Shown here: positions 44,158 through 52,000 of the stretch, in pieces
How the letters are laid out: the number at the start of each line of letters is the position of its first letter
Numbering within the stretch: position 1 is the stretch's first letter
Source: Leptospirales bacterium
Lineage (GTDB): Bacteria; Spirochaetota; Leptospiria; Leptospirales; Leptonemataceae
DNA: 64,000 nucleotides
Direction: 5' to 3'
Assembly (NCBI GenBank): GCA_019694655.1
Contig: JAIBBN010000003.1
Span: forward strand, 248,001 to 312,000
Made by a program: the position numbers and the translations under genes
Notes under the pieces: generated by a model
Database searches by the model: none
Told to the model about the DNA's origin: nothing
Seen by the model: only the letters and a program-made list of their open reading frames with translations

Positions 44158-44182
44158 CGCGAAAACAATAAATTTTCGCGGG
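44158..44182. terminator. Hairpin between rpsR and sucA
   Basis: CCGCGAAAA (44158-44166) pairs perfectly with TTTTCGCGG (44174-44182) around CAATAAA. It lies 34 bp after the rpsR stop on the minus strand and before the sucA start. The stem itself carries the A and T runs; no separate T-tail follows. It is a plausible terminator for rpsR transcripts. Confidence 0.45.
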
Positions 44183-44215
44183 CGGTAGAATGCCGCGTCC
44201 CGAGCGGCGACCGGC

Positions 44216-44536
44216 TTATCGGCGGGTGAAGGGGGCCAGGCTGATCTGGCGAGCGCGCTTGATCTCTCGCGCAATCCGGCGCTGGATTCGAGCGGTGGCG
44301 CCGGTCATGCGGCGCGGCAGGATCTTGCCAGTCTTGGAAAGAAAGCGTTCCAGAACCTCGGGATGCTTGTAGTCCAGCACCAGATTGCGGGTATCGAGGA
44401 CCTTTTTACGGTAACGCGGACGCTGCTTTTTGCGCTCAAAGTGGCCCTCGCCTTCGCTCTGGCCTTCTTCCCGTCCACGCTCTTCGCTGCGCTGGCCTGC
44501 CTCTTGTTCCGCTGCCTTGTTCTGCTCTTCGCTCAT
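44216..44536 (-). CDS. rpsR: 30S ribosomal protein S18 with acidic N-terminal extension
   Basis: S18 binds the 30S platform with S6. The core (about residues 42-106) is typical: DTRNLVLDYKHPEVLERFL, LPRRMTGATARIQRRIAREI and KRARQISLAPF. The zinc Cys residues of C+ paralogues are absent. The start at 44536 gives a 106-residue protein with about 40 extra N-terminal residues dominated by Glu, Gln, Gly and Arg. S18 is normally between rpsF/ssb and rplI; here it is alone, downstream of an esterase-like gene. It could be the only copy or a second one. Confidence 0.9.
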   Translation of the reverse strand: MSEEQNKAAEQEAGQRSEERGREEGQSEGEGHFERKKQRPRYRKKVLDTRNLVLDYKHPEVLERFLSKTGKILPRRMTGATARIQRRIAREIKRARQISLAPFTRR

Positions 44537-44600
44537 ATGGTCTACGGGCAGATTTGGCGCTCTGCCCGCCTGGTAAAGCCAAAAAAGGCCGCGCAATGGT

Positions 44601-45575
44601 TTAGCTTTCGTCGAGGGGCGCGGACCCATCCTCGTTGCTCAAGCGAGCGGAGAGGTATTGCAGGGACTTCAGGCGTTCAGCGCGCAGCGGGCCTTCCGGG
44701 GGCTCCTCCGTAAAAATTTCCATGGTCTTATCGGTCTGCAGGCGGTTGAAGAATCCAAAGGCCGGTCGCGGCGGATTGAGCTCATCGTCGAGGCCGGTTT
44801 GGACCAGGGTTGGTTGTTTGATGGCCGCCGACCAGTTGAGCCCATCGAACAGCAATAGCGCCCTTTTTCCGCGGGATCGCGCCCGCTGCGAGCGATCCAG
44901 CAAGCGGCGGGCCTCGCTGCAGAGCGGCGAGCGCGCCAGAGAAAGCCAGCAATCAGACCAGAGCAGCGCCGGTCGCTCAAGCGCCAGAGCCTTCACGTTT
45001 TCCGGCATGGCGGCGGCGGCGAAGACAGCCATGGCAGCGCCAAGGCCGCGACCGACCACGCCAATACGCTGGGAGTCTATGGAGCGGTTGAGCTTCAGGA
45101 AATCAATGGCGCGTACTGCATCCAGAAAGCAACCGAACAGGTAGCTATTCTCCGGCGGCTCCAGTCCCGCATCCTGTAACAGGGCGGGCGGCGCCGGCGC
45201 TTGATCGGCTGAAGCGACTGTGGCCTCTTGCTGGTGGCCGCGCAGCCAGAAAGAGAGATGGGCGACTCCATGCTGCGTGTAGCTGCGCTCACTGTCGATT
45301 TCCTGCTGGTAATCATGGAAGGAAATCACCACAGGAACGCGGCCGCGGCGACGCGGGATGGCGAGAAAGCCGTGCAGGCGCTGGCCGCCGGCGCTGGCAA
45401 AGCTTATCTCATTTTGCGATTCACGGCCCAGCGAGCGCGATAATACCATTTTCTGGCGTGGATCGACCGGGATGCGGCGCAGCTGGGCCAAACCGCCCTC
45501 CCAGAACTGGCGCAGGTTGGCCGGCGGCGTTGCGGTGGGGAAACTCTGGAAGCACTCGTCGAAGGAAAAGCGCAT
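44601..45575 (-). CDS. Acetyl-xylan-esterase-family alpha/beta-hydrolase, probably inactive
   Basis: A 324-residue alpha/beta-hydrolase of the AXE1/cephalosporin-C deacetylase type by length and pattern. MRFSFDECFQSFPTATPP at the start, LHGFLAIPRRRGRVPVVISFHDY, and DAVRAIDFLKLNRSIDSQRIG all fit. The nucleophile elbow, normally GGSQG, reads G175-R-G-L-G179, so the catalytic Ser is Gly177. The Asp loop survives (GLDDELNPP), but the expected His-Glu-Gly near residue 292 reads P-P-E-G. Two of three catalytic residues are therefore missing, and a non-catalytic role is likely. The long reading frame upstream of MRFSF is not conserved in type. Confidence 0.75.
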   Translation of the reverse strand: MRFSFDECFQSFPTATPPANLRQFWEGGLAQLRRIPVDPRQKMVLSRSLGRESQNEISFASAGGQRLHGFLAIPRRRGRVPVVISFHDYQQEIDSERSYTQHGVAHLSFWLRGHQQEATVASADQAPAPPALLQDAGLEPPENSYLFGCFLDAVRAIDFLKLNRSIDSQRIGVVGRGLGAAMAVFAAAAMPENVKALALERPALLWSDCWLSLARSPLCSEARRLLDRSQRARSRGKRALLLFDGLNWSAAIKQPTLVQTGLDDELNPPRPAFGFFNRLQTDKTMEIFTEEPPEGPLRAERLKSLQYLSARLSNEDGSAPLDES

Positions 45576-45694
45576 GACTGGTGCTCCAACCCGGTCGATT
45601 TTCGTCGACGCCCTGTAAAGCGGACTTTTCCCGGGCGCCGACACATTCAAGCAGGGCGTCCTGGCGGCGCACTGCGCCCCTGGAGTCGCAATCC

Positions 45695-46075
45695 ATGTCT
45701 CTATCATTAAAAGAAAAAGGTCGGCCGCTTTCCTACGTGACCGGCGACTACCTTTACCATGCCGACTATACGCTGGGCGAGCCTTCCGTTTTCCTGATCC
45801 TGGAAGGCGAGATCGAGGTTGTTCGACGCTACAATCCCATACAGAAAGAGACCTTTCGCTTTGGCAAAGGAGAGCTGGTGGGATTGCTTGAAGTCTACAC
45901 CGGCAGTTCGCGCGTGACCGATGCCATCGCCCGCGGCGATGTTCGCGCCCTGGGCTTCTCCAGGGCCGAGGTGGAGCGCAATATGGCGCACGATCTGAAA
46001 CTTGGAATTATGGCCATTCGTTCCTTGAGTCGAATGTTACGCCAGGCAAATGACCGCATCAAGACCCTGAACTGA
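45695..46075 (+). CDS. Cyclic-nucleotide-binding-fold protein (first of pair)
   Basis: A 126-residue cupin-like domain of the cNMP-binding family: PLSYVTGDYLYHADYTLGEP, SVFLILEGEIEVVRRYN, FRFGKGELVGLLEVYTGSSR. The phosphate-binding cassette is degenerate: GELVGLLEV replaces the usual F-G-E-x-A-L, so ligand binding is doubtful. There is no DNA-binding domain, only a C-terminal helix (AIRSLSRMLRQANDRI). The ATG at 45695 is chosen from the family start. It heads a plus-strand cassette and is divergent from the esterase-like gene. Confidence 0.82.
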   Translation: MSLSLKEKGRPLSYVTGDYLYHADYTLGEPSVFLILEGEIEVVRRYNPIQKETFRFGKGELVGLLEVYTGSSRVTDAIARGDVRALGFSRAEVERNMAHDLKLGIMAIRSLSRMLRQANDRIKTLN

Positions 46076-46095
46076 GAGCCCTGAAGAAGCACTTT

Positions 46096-46539
46096 ATGGA
46101 AGCAAACGCAGCAGACGCCGATTTGATGAAGCTGGGCTTCGAGGGCGAGCAGGCCATCACCGCCGAGCTGTTTATGAAGTACGGCAAGACCTACGAGCCG
46201 CGGCAAATCATTATCCGTGAGGGCGAGTTCGGGCGCGAGGTGTATCTGATCATTTCGGGACGGGTGGTGGTGACGGAGCGTTTGAACAAGGGTTCCTACC
46301 GCGTGCTCAATTCCCTGGGGCCGGGCGAAATCTTTGGCGAAATGTCGATGATCGAAAACGTGCCACGCTCGGCCACTTTGATAGCCGCCAGCTCCGCCAA
46401 GATTCTGAAGCTGGCGCCCAATGCATTTGAGATGATTTTTCGCAGTCATCCGCGCTGGGCCTTCAAAATCTTGAGCGCGCTCTCGCGGCGGATCCTCACT
46501 GCCTTCAGCCAGGTCGAAAGTTACTATGGCTCCCGCTGA
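46096..46539 (+). CDS. Cyclic-nucleotide-binding domain protein (second of pair)
   Basis: A 147-residue cNMP-binding domain with a better cassette than its neighbour: IIIREGEFGREVYLIISGRV, then GEIFGEMSMIENVPRSATL, with the Glu and Arg expected to hold the cyclic nucleotide. A long C-terminal helix (HPRWAFKILSALSRRILTAF) replaces any HTH. It may be a small regulatory subunit. It follows the first cNMP gene by 20 bp and overlaps the next gene by 14 bp. Confidence 0.87.
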   Translation: MEANAADADLMKLGFEGEQAITAELFMKYGKTYEPRQIIIREGEFGREVYLIISGRVVVTERLNKGSYRVLNSLGPGEIFGEMSMIENVPRSATLIAASSAKILKLAPNAFEMIFRSHPRWAFKILSALSRRILTAFSQVESYYGSR

Positions 46540-47791
46540 GGCGGCCCTGCCGACATTGCAGCGCCTGCGCCGTCAGGGCGAGCGCCTTGTTCCGCTTCCC
46601 TTGCTACTGCGCAACTTCCTTGCCGAACGCGCGCCAGGCGCTCTGGAATTGATTGAGGATGCCGACCTGCCGGCCGGCGCCGCCCAGCGCCTGTCGATGC
46701 AGGGCGTTGCCCGCTGTGAGGCGGGAGGCTTCTTTACGCACGATCGACGCGCGGAGCGCGCTGCTCTGGTGGTCGCTTCGCGTAAGAATGCTTCGCCTTC
46801 GGCTAACGCCCGCCGCGAGCTGGCTCGCGAAATCTACGAGCGCTTGCTGGCCAGCGGTCGGCAGGCGCGCGACTTTCGTCTGATTGTGGCCGGCGGCAGC
46901 GATTTTCTGGCAAACTATCTTGGAAGATACGAAGCCTTGCTGGCTATCAGCTGGCGACCGGAGCGTCCGCTTCTGGAGCAGATCATTGCCAGTCCAGTCA
47001 GCGCCCGCGCCGAGTTCAATGTATTGCGCCTGGCGGATGCTGCCGTCGCCAGCGGTCAGCTGCTGCCATTTGATCTGGCCGATAACCTCAAACCACAACA
47101 GAGTCCCAGGCCGCGGCAGGAACACAATTTCACGGCGCCGGTTGCAGAGAAGCCGCCCGCTACGGCAATCCAGGCTGCGCCGCCGCCGGTCGCCGCCGGG
47201 CAAGGTCGCAGTGGCGATGAGGAATTCCACTCCTGGAATCATTTTCGCTATCGTATCGTCGGTCGCACTCGCGGGCGTATGCAGCGTCGATTTTTCGTGC
47301 GCCGGGAAGACAAACGCCTGGCGCTGGCTATGACCGCCTCCGCCGGCGCGCTGCCGGTGGATTTCACCGCGCAGTTCTTCGAGCGCGTTCAAGCGGCCGA
47401 GGACTCGATCGCCGCACACCGCGCTGCCATTGGCGCGGCGGAGCAGGGTCTTTGCACTCTGACCACGGAACTCTTTGTCGACGGTCGCTTTCGGTCGCTT
47501 TCCGTGGGCGTCACGCCTGTCTTCTTTCGTCTGCAGCAGGGGCGGGCGCTGCTGGTTCCCGATTCGCCTGGCGGCGGCGAAAAGACGCGGACGGTCGAGG
47601 GTCGCTTTCACCCCGGCGACTGTCTGTTGATTGCGCCCGGTCGAATCTCCAGTTCAGAGCAGCGCGAGTTGCTGGAGCTTGCCGAAGCCCTGCAGCAGGC
47701 GCCGCTTGAATTCCCGGCGCGGATTGCCGCCTGGCTGGATTGGCGGGAACGCGGGCGCTCGCTGCTCTTGACGCTCAGCAACAGCGATTGA
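46526..47791 (+). CDS. Unknown protein with a degenerate SpoIIE/PP2C-like C-terminal region
   Basis: A 421-residue protein. The N-terminal 200 residues are helical, rich in Ala, Arg and Leu, and of unknown type. A Pro/Gln/Ala linker follows. The C-terminal part (about 240-415) has a layout like a SpoIIE phosphatase: LCTLTTELFVDGRFRSLSVG, VFFRLQQGRALLVPD, and GDCLLIAPGRISSSEQREL in place of the usual GD-x-LLLYTDG. The metal-binding Asp residues seen in active enzymes are not visible. It could be a pseudophosphatase; the link is by pattern only. It overlaps the preceding cNMP gene. Confidence 0.55.
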   Translation: MAPAEAALPTLQRLRRQGERLVPLPLLLRNFLAERAPGALELIEDADLPAGAAQRLSMQGVARCEAGGFFTHDRRAERAALVVASRKNASPSANARRELAREIYERLLASGRQARDFRLIVAGGSDFLANYLGRYEALLAISWRPERPLLEQIIASPVSARAEFNVLRLADAAVASGQLLPFDLADNLKPQQSPRPRQEHNFTAPVAEKPPATAIQAAPPPVAAGQGRSGDEEFHSWNHFRYRIVGRTRGRMQRRFFVRREDKRLALAMTASAGALPVDFTAQFFERVQAAEDSIAAHRAAIGAAEQGLCTLTTELFVDGRFRSLSVGVTPVFFRLQQGRALLVPDSPGGGEKTRTVEGRFHPGDCLLIAPGRISSSEQRELLELAEALQQAPLEFPARIAAWLDWRERGRSLLLTLSNSD

Positions 47792-47823
47792 CGCAAGCGA
47801 GGCGCAGGCGCTGCTGGTCGCCT

Positions 47824-49509
47824 ATGCGTCGCCGCTTTGCCGCCGTTGCACTGGCTCTGCTTGCGGCGTTTTTTGTTCTCGATCGACTGCTCTTTGGCTG
47901 GCTGATTTTTCAACCCGCCAACCACAGCGGATGGGACAGCTATCCCTGGTACAATTTTGAGCGACAATTTCGCCGGATCGAGGCCTTCCGTGCAGCAAAC
48001 CCGCAGGCGACGCTGGTCCTTGTACCCGGATCGAGTATTTCCAAATACTCGGTGAACGAGCGGTTGCTGGAAGCTTTGCTGGCCGGCGATGGCGTCATCG
48101 AGCCGCATGTCTTCACCCTACAGCATGCTTCGATGCTGCCCGCTGATCTCTATTACTATTCCAGTCGCATTGCGGCGCTGGCGCCAGATCTAATTCTATT
48201 GATCACCGGACCGGCGGACCTGGATCTGGAGCGCTACGCTCCGCCCTGGGAGGCATCGCCCGACTATTCCGATTTTTCCGCTGAAAGCTATTTGAACCTG
48301 CGTCGACCGGGGGCCATCTTCTATCCGGGCGGTCTGGCCCTGCATTCGCCGCTGCCAAATAAGGATCAGCGGTTGAGTCTGCTGGGACGCAGCGCACTTT
48401 TTTCAGCGCGCTTTCGCAACGAATGGTATGAGCCCTGGCGCTACTGGCGCGATAATAGCGAACCGTTACGACGATATCTTTACTACCAGGGCGCCGCTCT
48501 GTCGCACCCAATCTGGCGCGATGGATTTACACGCGCCTGCTTTGAGGCGCCGCCTTCCTTTTTTCCGGAGCGTGTTGCCACGCTGGAAACGCCGGCGGGC
48601 CTTGCCGGTCGCGCCGCTTTGCGTATCTTCGCTGCTCGACAACAGCCAGCGGCGGGCGATCTGCCGCTGCAGCAACTGCAGGGCGAGTTCTGGGAGCAGG
48701 GCGGACCGTCGCGGCCAATTGCTTTGCGAGAGTATGCAACTCTGGCCCGGCGCTACATTGAGCAGCAGAGTCAGCCCTTGCATTGTCAGCAGCCACTGGC
48801 GGCGCGACCGCTGGCCGAGCTCAGGCTGGATCGTGTTGGCTGGAACGACTACAGCCTGCCGCCGCTGGCCGAGGGCGAGGGTTACTTTTTTCAATTGAGT
48901 CACTCCCTGGATGCAGAGGGTCGCGCCGTCGCCGGACTGGCAGATGGACGCGGCCTGCGTCTGCCTGGGAATCTGGGGCTTCTTCAGGCGCGAGTCGACG
49001 ATTTCATGGTGCGACGCCCGGCCTGGGAGGATTATCGTTTGCAGGCAATGGACAGGGCGCAGTACGCCGCTGATTACTATGGACGCATCGAACCGGACGA
49101 CTGGCGCAGCGCAGAGCGCGTTGCCTTTCATCAGCTGAACTCGCTACGACTGTCGCGCTACTATACGGCGTGGTATCCCTGGAGCGAGTCCTTCCAGGCG
49201 CGCAAGCTTCGAGCCTTTGTGGAAGCCATGCCGCCTTCCACTCGCTTTGTCATTGTTGAAAATCCCGAAAATCCGCTGGCCCAGGGCGACTACGATTCGC
49301 AATGGCGCCGCGGCTACAGCAGCTATCTACAGTCGCTGCTCGATGGCCGCTATCCGGCCCACGTTCGCTTTTTGCGTCTGGTCGACGAGCTGCCGGAGCA
49401 GTACTTCCTGGACCCGCACCACCTCAGCCATGCCGGCGTGTTGCGCATAGCCCCCGTTTACGCGGCGGCAGTTTCCGATGTATTTCGGGCGCCGCGTTAC
49501 GGCCGCTGA
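47824..49509 (+). CDS. Membrane-anchored SGNH/DltD-like hydrolase-fold protein
   Basis: A 561-residue protein with an N-terminal membrane helix (about 5-29, AVALALLAAFFVLDRLLFGW) and a large periplasmic part. Near its start VLVPGSSISKYSVNE gives G69-S70-S71, and near its end D530-P-H-H533-L-S-H-A-G resembles the D-x-x-H pair of SGNH esterases. Such Leptospira proteins are often near polysaccharide or acyl-transfer genes. A role in envelope acylation or deacylation is plausible. The ATG at 47824 is 32 bp after the preceding gene. Confidence 0.68.
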   Translation: MRRRFAAVALALLAAFFVLDRLLFGWLIFQPANHSGWDSYPWYNFERQFRRIEAFRAANPQATLVLVPGSSISKYSVNERLLEALLAGDGVIEPHVFTLQHASMLPADLYYYSSRIAALAPDLILLITGPADLDLERYAPPWEASPDYSDFSAESYLNLRRPGAIFYPGGLALHSPLPNKDQRLSLLGRSALFSARFRNEWYEPWRYWRDNSEPLRRYLYYQGAALSHPIWRDGFTRACFEAPPSFFPERVATLETPAGLAGRAALRIFAARQQPAAGDLPLQQLQGEFWEQGGPSRPIALREYATLARRYIEQQSQPLHCQQPLAARPLAELRLDRVGWNDYSLPPLAEGEGYFFQLSHSLDAEGRAVAGLADGRGLRLPGNLGLLQARVDDFMVRRPAWEDYRLQAMDRAQYAADYYGRIEPDDWRSAERVAFHQLNSLRLSRYYTAWYPWSESFQARKLRAFVEAMPPSTRFVIVENPENPLAQGDYDSQWRRGYSSYLQSLLDGRYPAHVRFLRLVDELPEQYFLDPHHLSHAGVLRIAPVYAAAVSDVFRAPRYGR

Positions 49510-49540
49510 GCGAAATTCCTGGTCGGGTAGTTGTCGCTGC

Positions 49541-49948
49541 CTAAAGCTGGCGATGCAGGACTTCGCCGCTGTCCCTGAAATGTCGGCCTTCATCCGTCAG
49601 CCGGAAGTCGCCGTGGCCCATGTGACAGTTGCCACAGTTTCGAAATACCTGGCGACAGGGATCGATGCCTTCGCTCACGCTTTCTGTCTGAAGCTGCCGA
49701 ACACTGGTCGTCGAAGCGTCTGCCTGGTTCAATTGCTGCAGGCAGGCATCCAGTTCTGGCTCGCCCTGGCCGGCGGGGGCCACAAAGCGCGCCAGCTGCA
49801 GCATCACCTGTGTGCGTTGAGCCGGCGATTGCCAGGGCCTGGCGTCTGGATTGCGCAGCGTATAGCCGCGCTGCCAGAACAGGCAGGCGCCGCTTGCTGC
49901 ACAGAGCAGCAGAGCGCCGGCCGTCGCTTGCGGAAGGCTGAAGGACAT
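49541..49948 (-). CDS. Small membrane-anchored c-type cytochrome-like protein
   Basis: A 135-residue protein with an N-terminal hydrophobic segment (residues 8-24, ATAGALLLCAASGACLFW) and one heme c attachment motif, C105-G-N-C-H109, near the C-terminus, followed by MGHGDFRLTDEGRHF. The downstream M110 could serve as an axial ligand, but this is uncertain. Start at 49948. The heme motif lies much nearer the end than in usual cytochromes. It runs on the minus strand after the DoxX gene. No other respiratory gene is near. Confidence 0.68.
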   Translation of the reverse strand: MSFSLPQATAGALLLCAASGACLFWQRGYTLRNPDARPWQSPAQRTQVMLQLARFVAPAGQGEPELDACLQQLNQADASTTSVRQLQTESVSEGIDPCRQVFRNCGNCHMGHGDFRLTDEGRHFRDSGEVLHRQL

Positions 49949-50009
49949 TTCGTTTGGACGGCGGCCCGCGCCGAAGGTTGGTCCTTTTTCAGCAAAGGAA
50001 GCAACTGTC

Positions 50010-50387
50010 CTAGCTGCGCTGCAGCATGGCCGCAAAGGCTTCGCGACGCCGCCACGCAATGACCGCTCCCGTCACAAACAGAAACAGCGCGCCAGGAAGA
50101 TTGGCCGGGTCCAGCATGATGTGATACATCAGAAAATTCAGCACCAGCGGCGCCAGCATCAGCGCCGCCAGACGCAGGTACTGCCCGGAAAGTAGCAGGG
50201 CCCCGATGATCATCTCACAAATGCCGACAAAGGGCAAAAAGTAGCCGGTTGCAGCCATTGCGCCTTTGAAGGCAACTGCGCCGGCGGCCGATTGGGGATG
50301 CGTCAAGAAGGGGGATAGCTTATCAGCCCCGACAACCAGCAGCATCAGGCCGGCAATAATACGCAGCACAAGTTCGATCCATTTCAT
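50010..50387 (-). CDS. DoxX-family membrane protein
   Basis: A 125-residue protein with four membrane helices: WIELVLRIIAGLMLLVVGAD, YFLPFVGICEMIIGALLL, LAALMLAPLVLNFLMYHIML and GALFLFVTGAVIAW. The pattern (R-I-x-x-G-x-x-L, a Gly/Phe-rich first helix and a K-L-x-P loop) matches the DoxX/DoxD-like class, implicated in thiol or membrane redox balance. Its stop lies 61 bp before the heme protein start on the same strand. It is divergent from the LytTR gene. Confidence 0.75.
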   Translation of the reverse strand: MKWIELVLRIIAGLMLLVVGADKLSPFLTHPQSAAGAVAFKGAMAATGYFLPFVGICEMIIGALLLSGQYLRLAALMLAPLVLNFLMYHIMLDPANLPGALFLFVTGAVIAWRRREAFAAMLQRS

Positions 50388-50498
50388 AGTCCTAACGCAA
50401 CGGCCGCCGGCGAGATTACAAGATCAAAATGATCCTTCTGGCTGGCAGGACTGTTGAATTGCGCTGGCCGAGTTTGCAGCTTAGCCTGGACTGCACCG

Positions 50499-51311
50499 AT
50501 GAAGCGGATACTGGCGTGGATTGCGATCCTGCTGGCCGTCGGTATGATCTTGAGTTTTTTTGCCGGCGTCTTTCAGATTCCGATGTCGCTGGAACTGATT
50601 GTCTTTTTTCTGATCGCGTCACTGCTGGTGGGCGGCGCCACCAGCGCTAGCTGCTACTGGCTTGCATCATTGCATCTGCGCTGGACTCTGGCCAGGCTGC
50701 TGGGCGCCGGCGCGCTGGCGGCGATTGCCTGGTCGCTGCTGCTTTGCCATTTGCTGGTCGAACTTATCTATCCTCTGCTCTCGATCAAAGGCTTTCAGCC
50801 CTCCTTTGCGGTCATTGCCCCGGCTATAACCTTTCTTTCGCTCTGCATAACCACGCTCAGCACGCTGATCGAATGGAATCTGGCGTTGCGTCCGGTCGCG
50901 GGCGGATTGGACGGCCAGGCCGCTTCTGCTCGATCGGACGCTGCGACAGGCGCCTTTGAAGCCGTCCCGTCGGCAGACAGCATCGCCATTCGCGAAGGCG
51001 ATGTCCACCATCGCATTGCGCTGGATTCAATCTGTTATCTGGCAAGCGCCGATGATCGTACGGTCATACACACTACGGAGCGGCAATATGTAACCGCCAG
51101 GCCGCTCAAGGATTTGCTGACTGCGCTTCCGGACCGCTTTGTCCGCATCCACAAGAGCTACGCCTTGAACTTGAGCTGGATTGCACGACTGCAGTACTAC
51201 ATGGGCGGCCGTTATCTGGCCTATCTTCGGGATGACGAGGAAACCAACCTCCCTGTTGGACGGAAATACGCCGCCGACCTGCGCTCCCGGATGGGCATAG
51301 TCGGACGTTGA
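50499..51311 (+). CDS. Membrane-anchored LytTR-domain transcriptional regulator
   Basis: A 270-residue protein. Four N-terminal membrane helices (about 4-140; IAILLAVGMILSFFAGVF, ELIVFFLIASLLVGGAT, AGALAAIAWSLLLCHLLV, FAVIAPAITFLSLCI) are followed by a linker and a LytTR DNA-binding domain (about 165-265). The domain has VHHRIALDSICYLASADDRT, PDRFVRIHKSYALNL and the ending GGRYLAYLRDDEETNLPVGR. LytTR proteins bind phased direct repeats; such repeats lie just downstream. The ATG at 50499 is chosen. Confidence 0.87.
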   Translation: MKRILAWIAILLAVGMILSFFAGVFQIPMSLELIVFFLIASLLVGGATSASCYWLASLHLRWTLARLLGAGALAAIAWSLLLCHLLVELIYPLLSIKGFQPSFAVIAPAITFLSLCITTLSTLIEWNLALRPVAGGLDGQAASARSDAATGAFEAVPSADSIAIREGDVHHRIALDSICYLASADDRTVIHTTERQYVTARPLKDLLTALPDRFVRIHKSYALNLSWIARLQYYMGGRYLAYLRDDEETNLPVGRKYAADLRSRMGIVGR

Positions 51312-51385
51312 AGCGTCGCTGGCCGGCGGTTGAGTATCGTTGACCGTGCAAAGGTGTCGTTGGCCGCCGCCAGCTTGCGCGTTGG
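51306..51385 (+). promoter_or_regulatory. Phased CGYTGR repeats, possible LytTR operator
   Basis: Six-base blocks read CGTTGA (51306), CGCTGG (51317), CGTTGA (51338), CGTTGG (51358) and CGTTGG (51380). Spacings are 11, 21, 20 and 22 bp, all near whole helical turns. LytTR proteins are known to bind direct repeats about 21 bp apart. The first block lies in the end of the regulator gene; the others are in the gap before the exported thioredoxin-like gene. Binding is an inference. Confidence 0.4.
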
Positions 51386-51403
51386 GAACGACTCTGCCAT
51401 ACT
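51375..51403 (+). promoter_or_regulatory. Possible promoter for the thioredoxin-like gene
   Basis: TTGCGC (51375-51380), a 17-bp spacer and CATACT (51398-51403) could be a sigma-70 promoter. Its predicted start would fall on or beside the ATG at 51410, so the transcript could be leaderless. The last CGTTGG repeat begins at the end of the -35 box. Confidence 0.3.
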
Positions 51404-51409
51404 GCGGCT

Positions 51410-51973
51410 ATGAAATTGCACAGTTTAAGTCGCCTGGCTGGCGCGGCGTTGATGGCGCTGGCCTTCGGACAGCCAGGGAACCTGACGGCAAGCGGCGAAT
51501 GTACATTCCAGGTGGAGTCGCCAGACGGGCAGCTTTTTACGGAACGGCAATTGGCCGGAAAAGTGACCGTACTATTCTATGAAACGCGCGAGGGAACAAA
51601 CCACAATCGCGCCGCAAAGGATGAGCTCAATCGCTTCTATTCCGAGCAATCGCCGGCCCTCGTGGCTCGCGTCCAGCGCGTGGGCGTCGTAAACGCCGCC
51701 GGCACGCCAGCGATCTTTCGTCCCTTCTGGCGCAGCGGACTGCGCAGCGCCGCGGCTCGCGAGGGCATCACAGTCTACGCCGACTGGGACGGCCAGATGG
51801 GCGCGCGTTGCGGTCTGGCCGACCCCTCCGGTACAAGCCTGGCGCTCTTTGATCATCGCGCACAGAAACGTGCGGTGTATCGAGGCGATCTTACAGAAAT
51901 CGAAACGATCAAGACGCTGCTGGTGCAAATGGTTGTGGCGGCAGGCGCGCCACAGCCAACCAGCCCACGATGA
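51410..51973 (+). CDS. Exported thioredoxin-fold protein, YtfJ-like (tentative)
   Basis: A 187-residue protein with a signal peptide (residues 1-29, LAGAALMALAFG core). The mature part resembles a peroxiredoxin/YtfJ-type thioredoxin fold: GQLFTERQLAGKVTVLFYET (first strand), then NRAAKDELNRFY, a core helix/strand with VQRVGVVNAAGTP, and ADPSGTSLALFDHRAQKRAVYRG. The C-x-x-C of active thioredoxins is absent. Cys residues are at about 31 and 134. Function unknown. It follows the LytTR gene and the phased repeats. Confidence 0.62.
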   Translation: MKLHSLSRLAGAALMALAFGQPGNLTASGECTFQVESPDGQLFTERQLAGKVTVLFYETREGTNHNRAAKDELNRFYSEQSPALVARVQRVGVVNAAGTPAIFRPFWRSGLRSAAAREGITVYADWDGQMGARCGLADPSGTSLALFDHRAQKRAVYRGDLTEIETIKTLLVQMVVAAGAPQPTSPR

Positions 51974-52000
51974 ACGCTAGCGATCGGTGGAGAACAGGCA

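Noticed and set aside
50421-50436. GATCA-AAA-TGATC palindrome between DoxX and LytTR genes as an operator
   Set aside because: Only a 5-bp half-site with no second copy or partner; too short to support a call.
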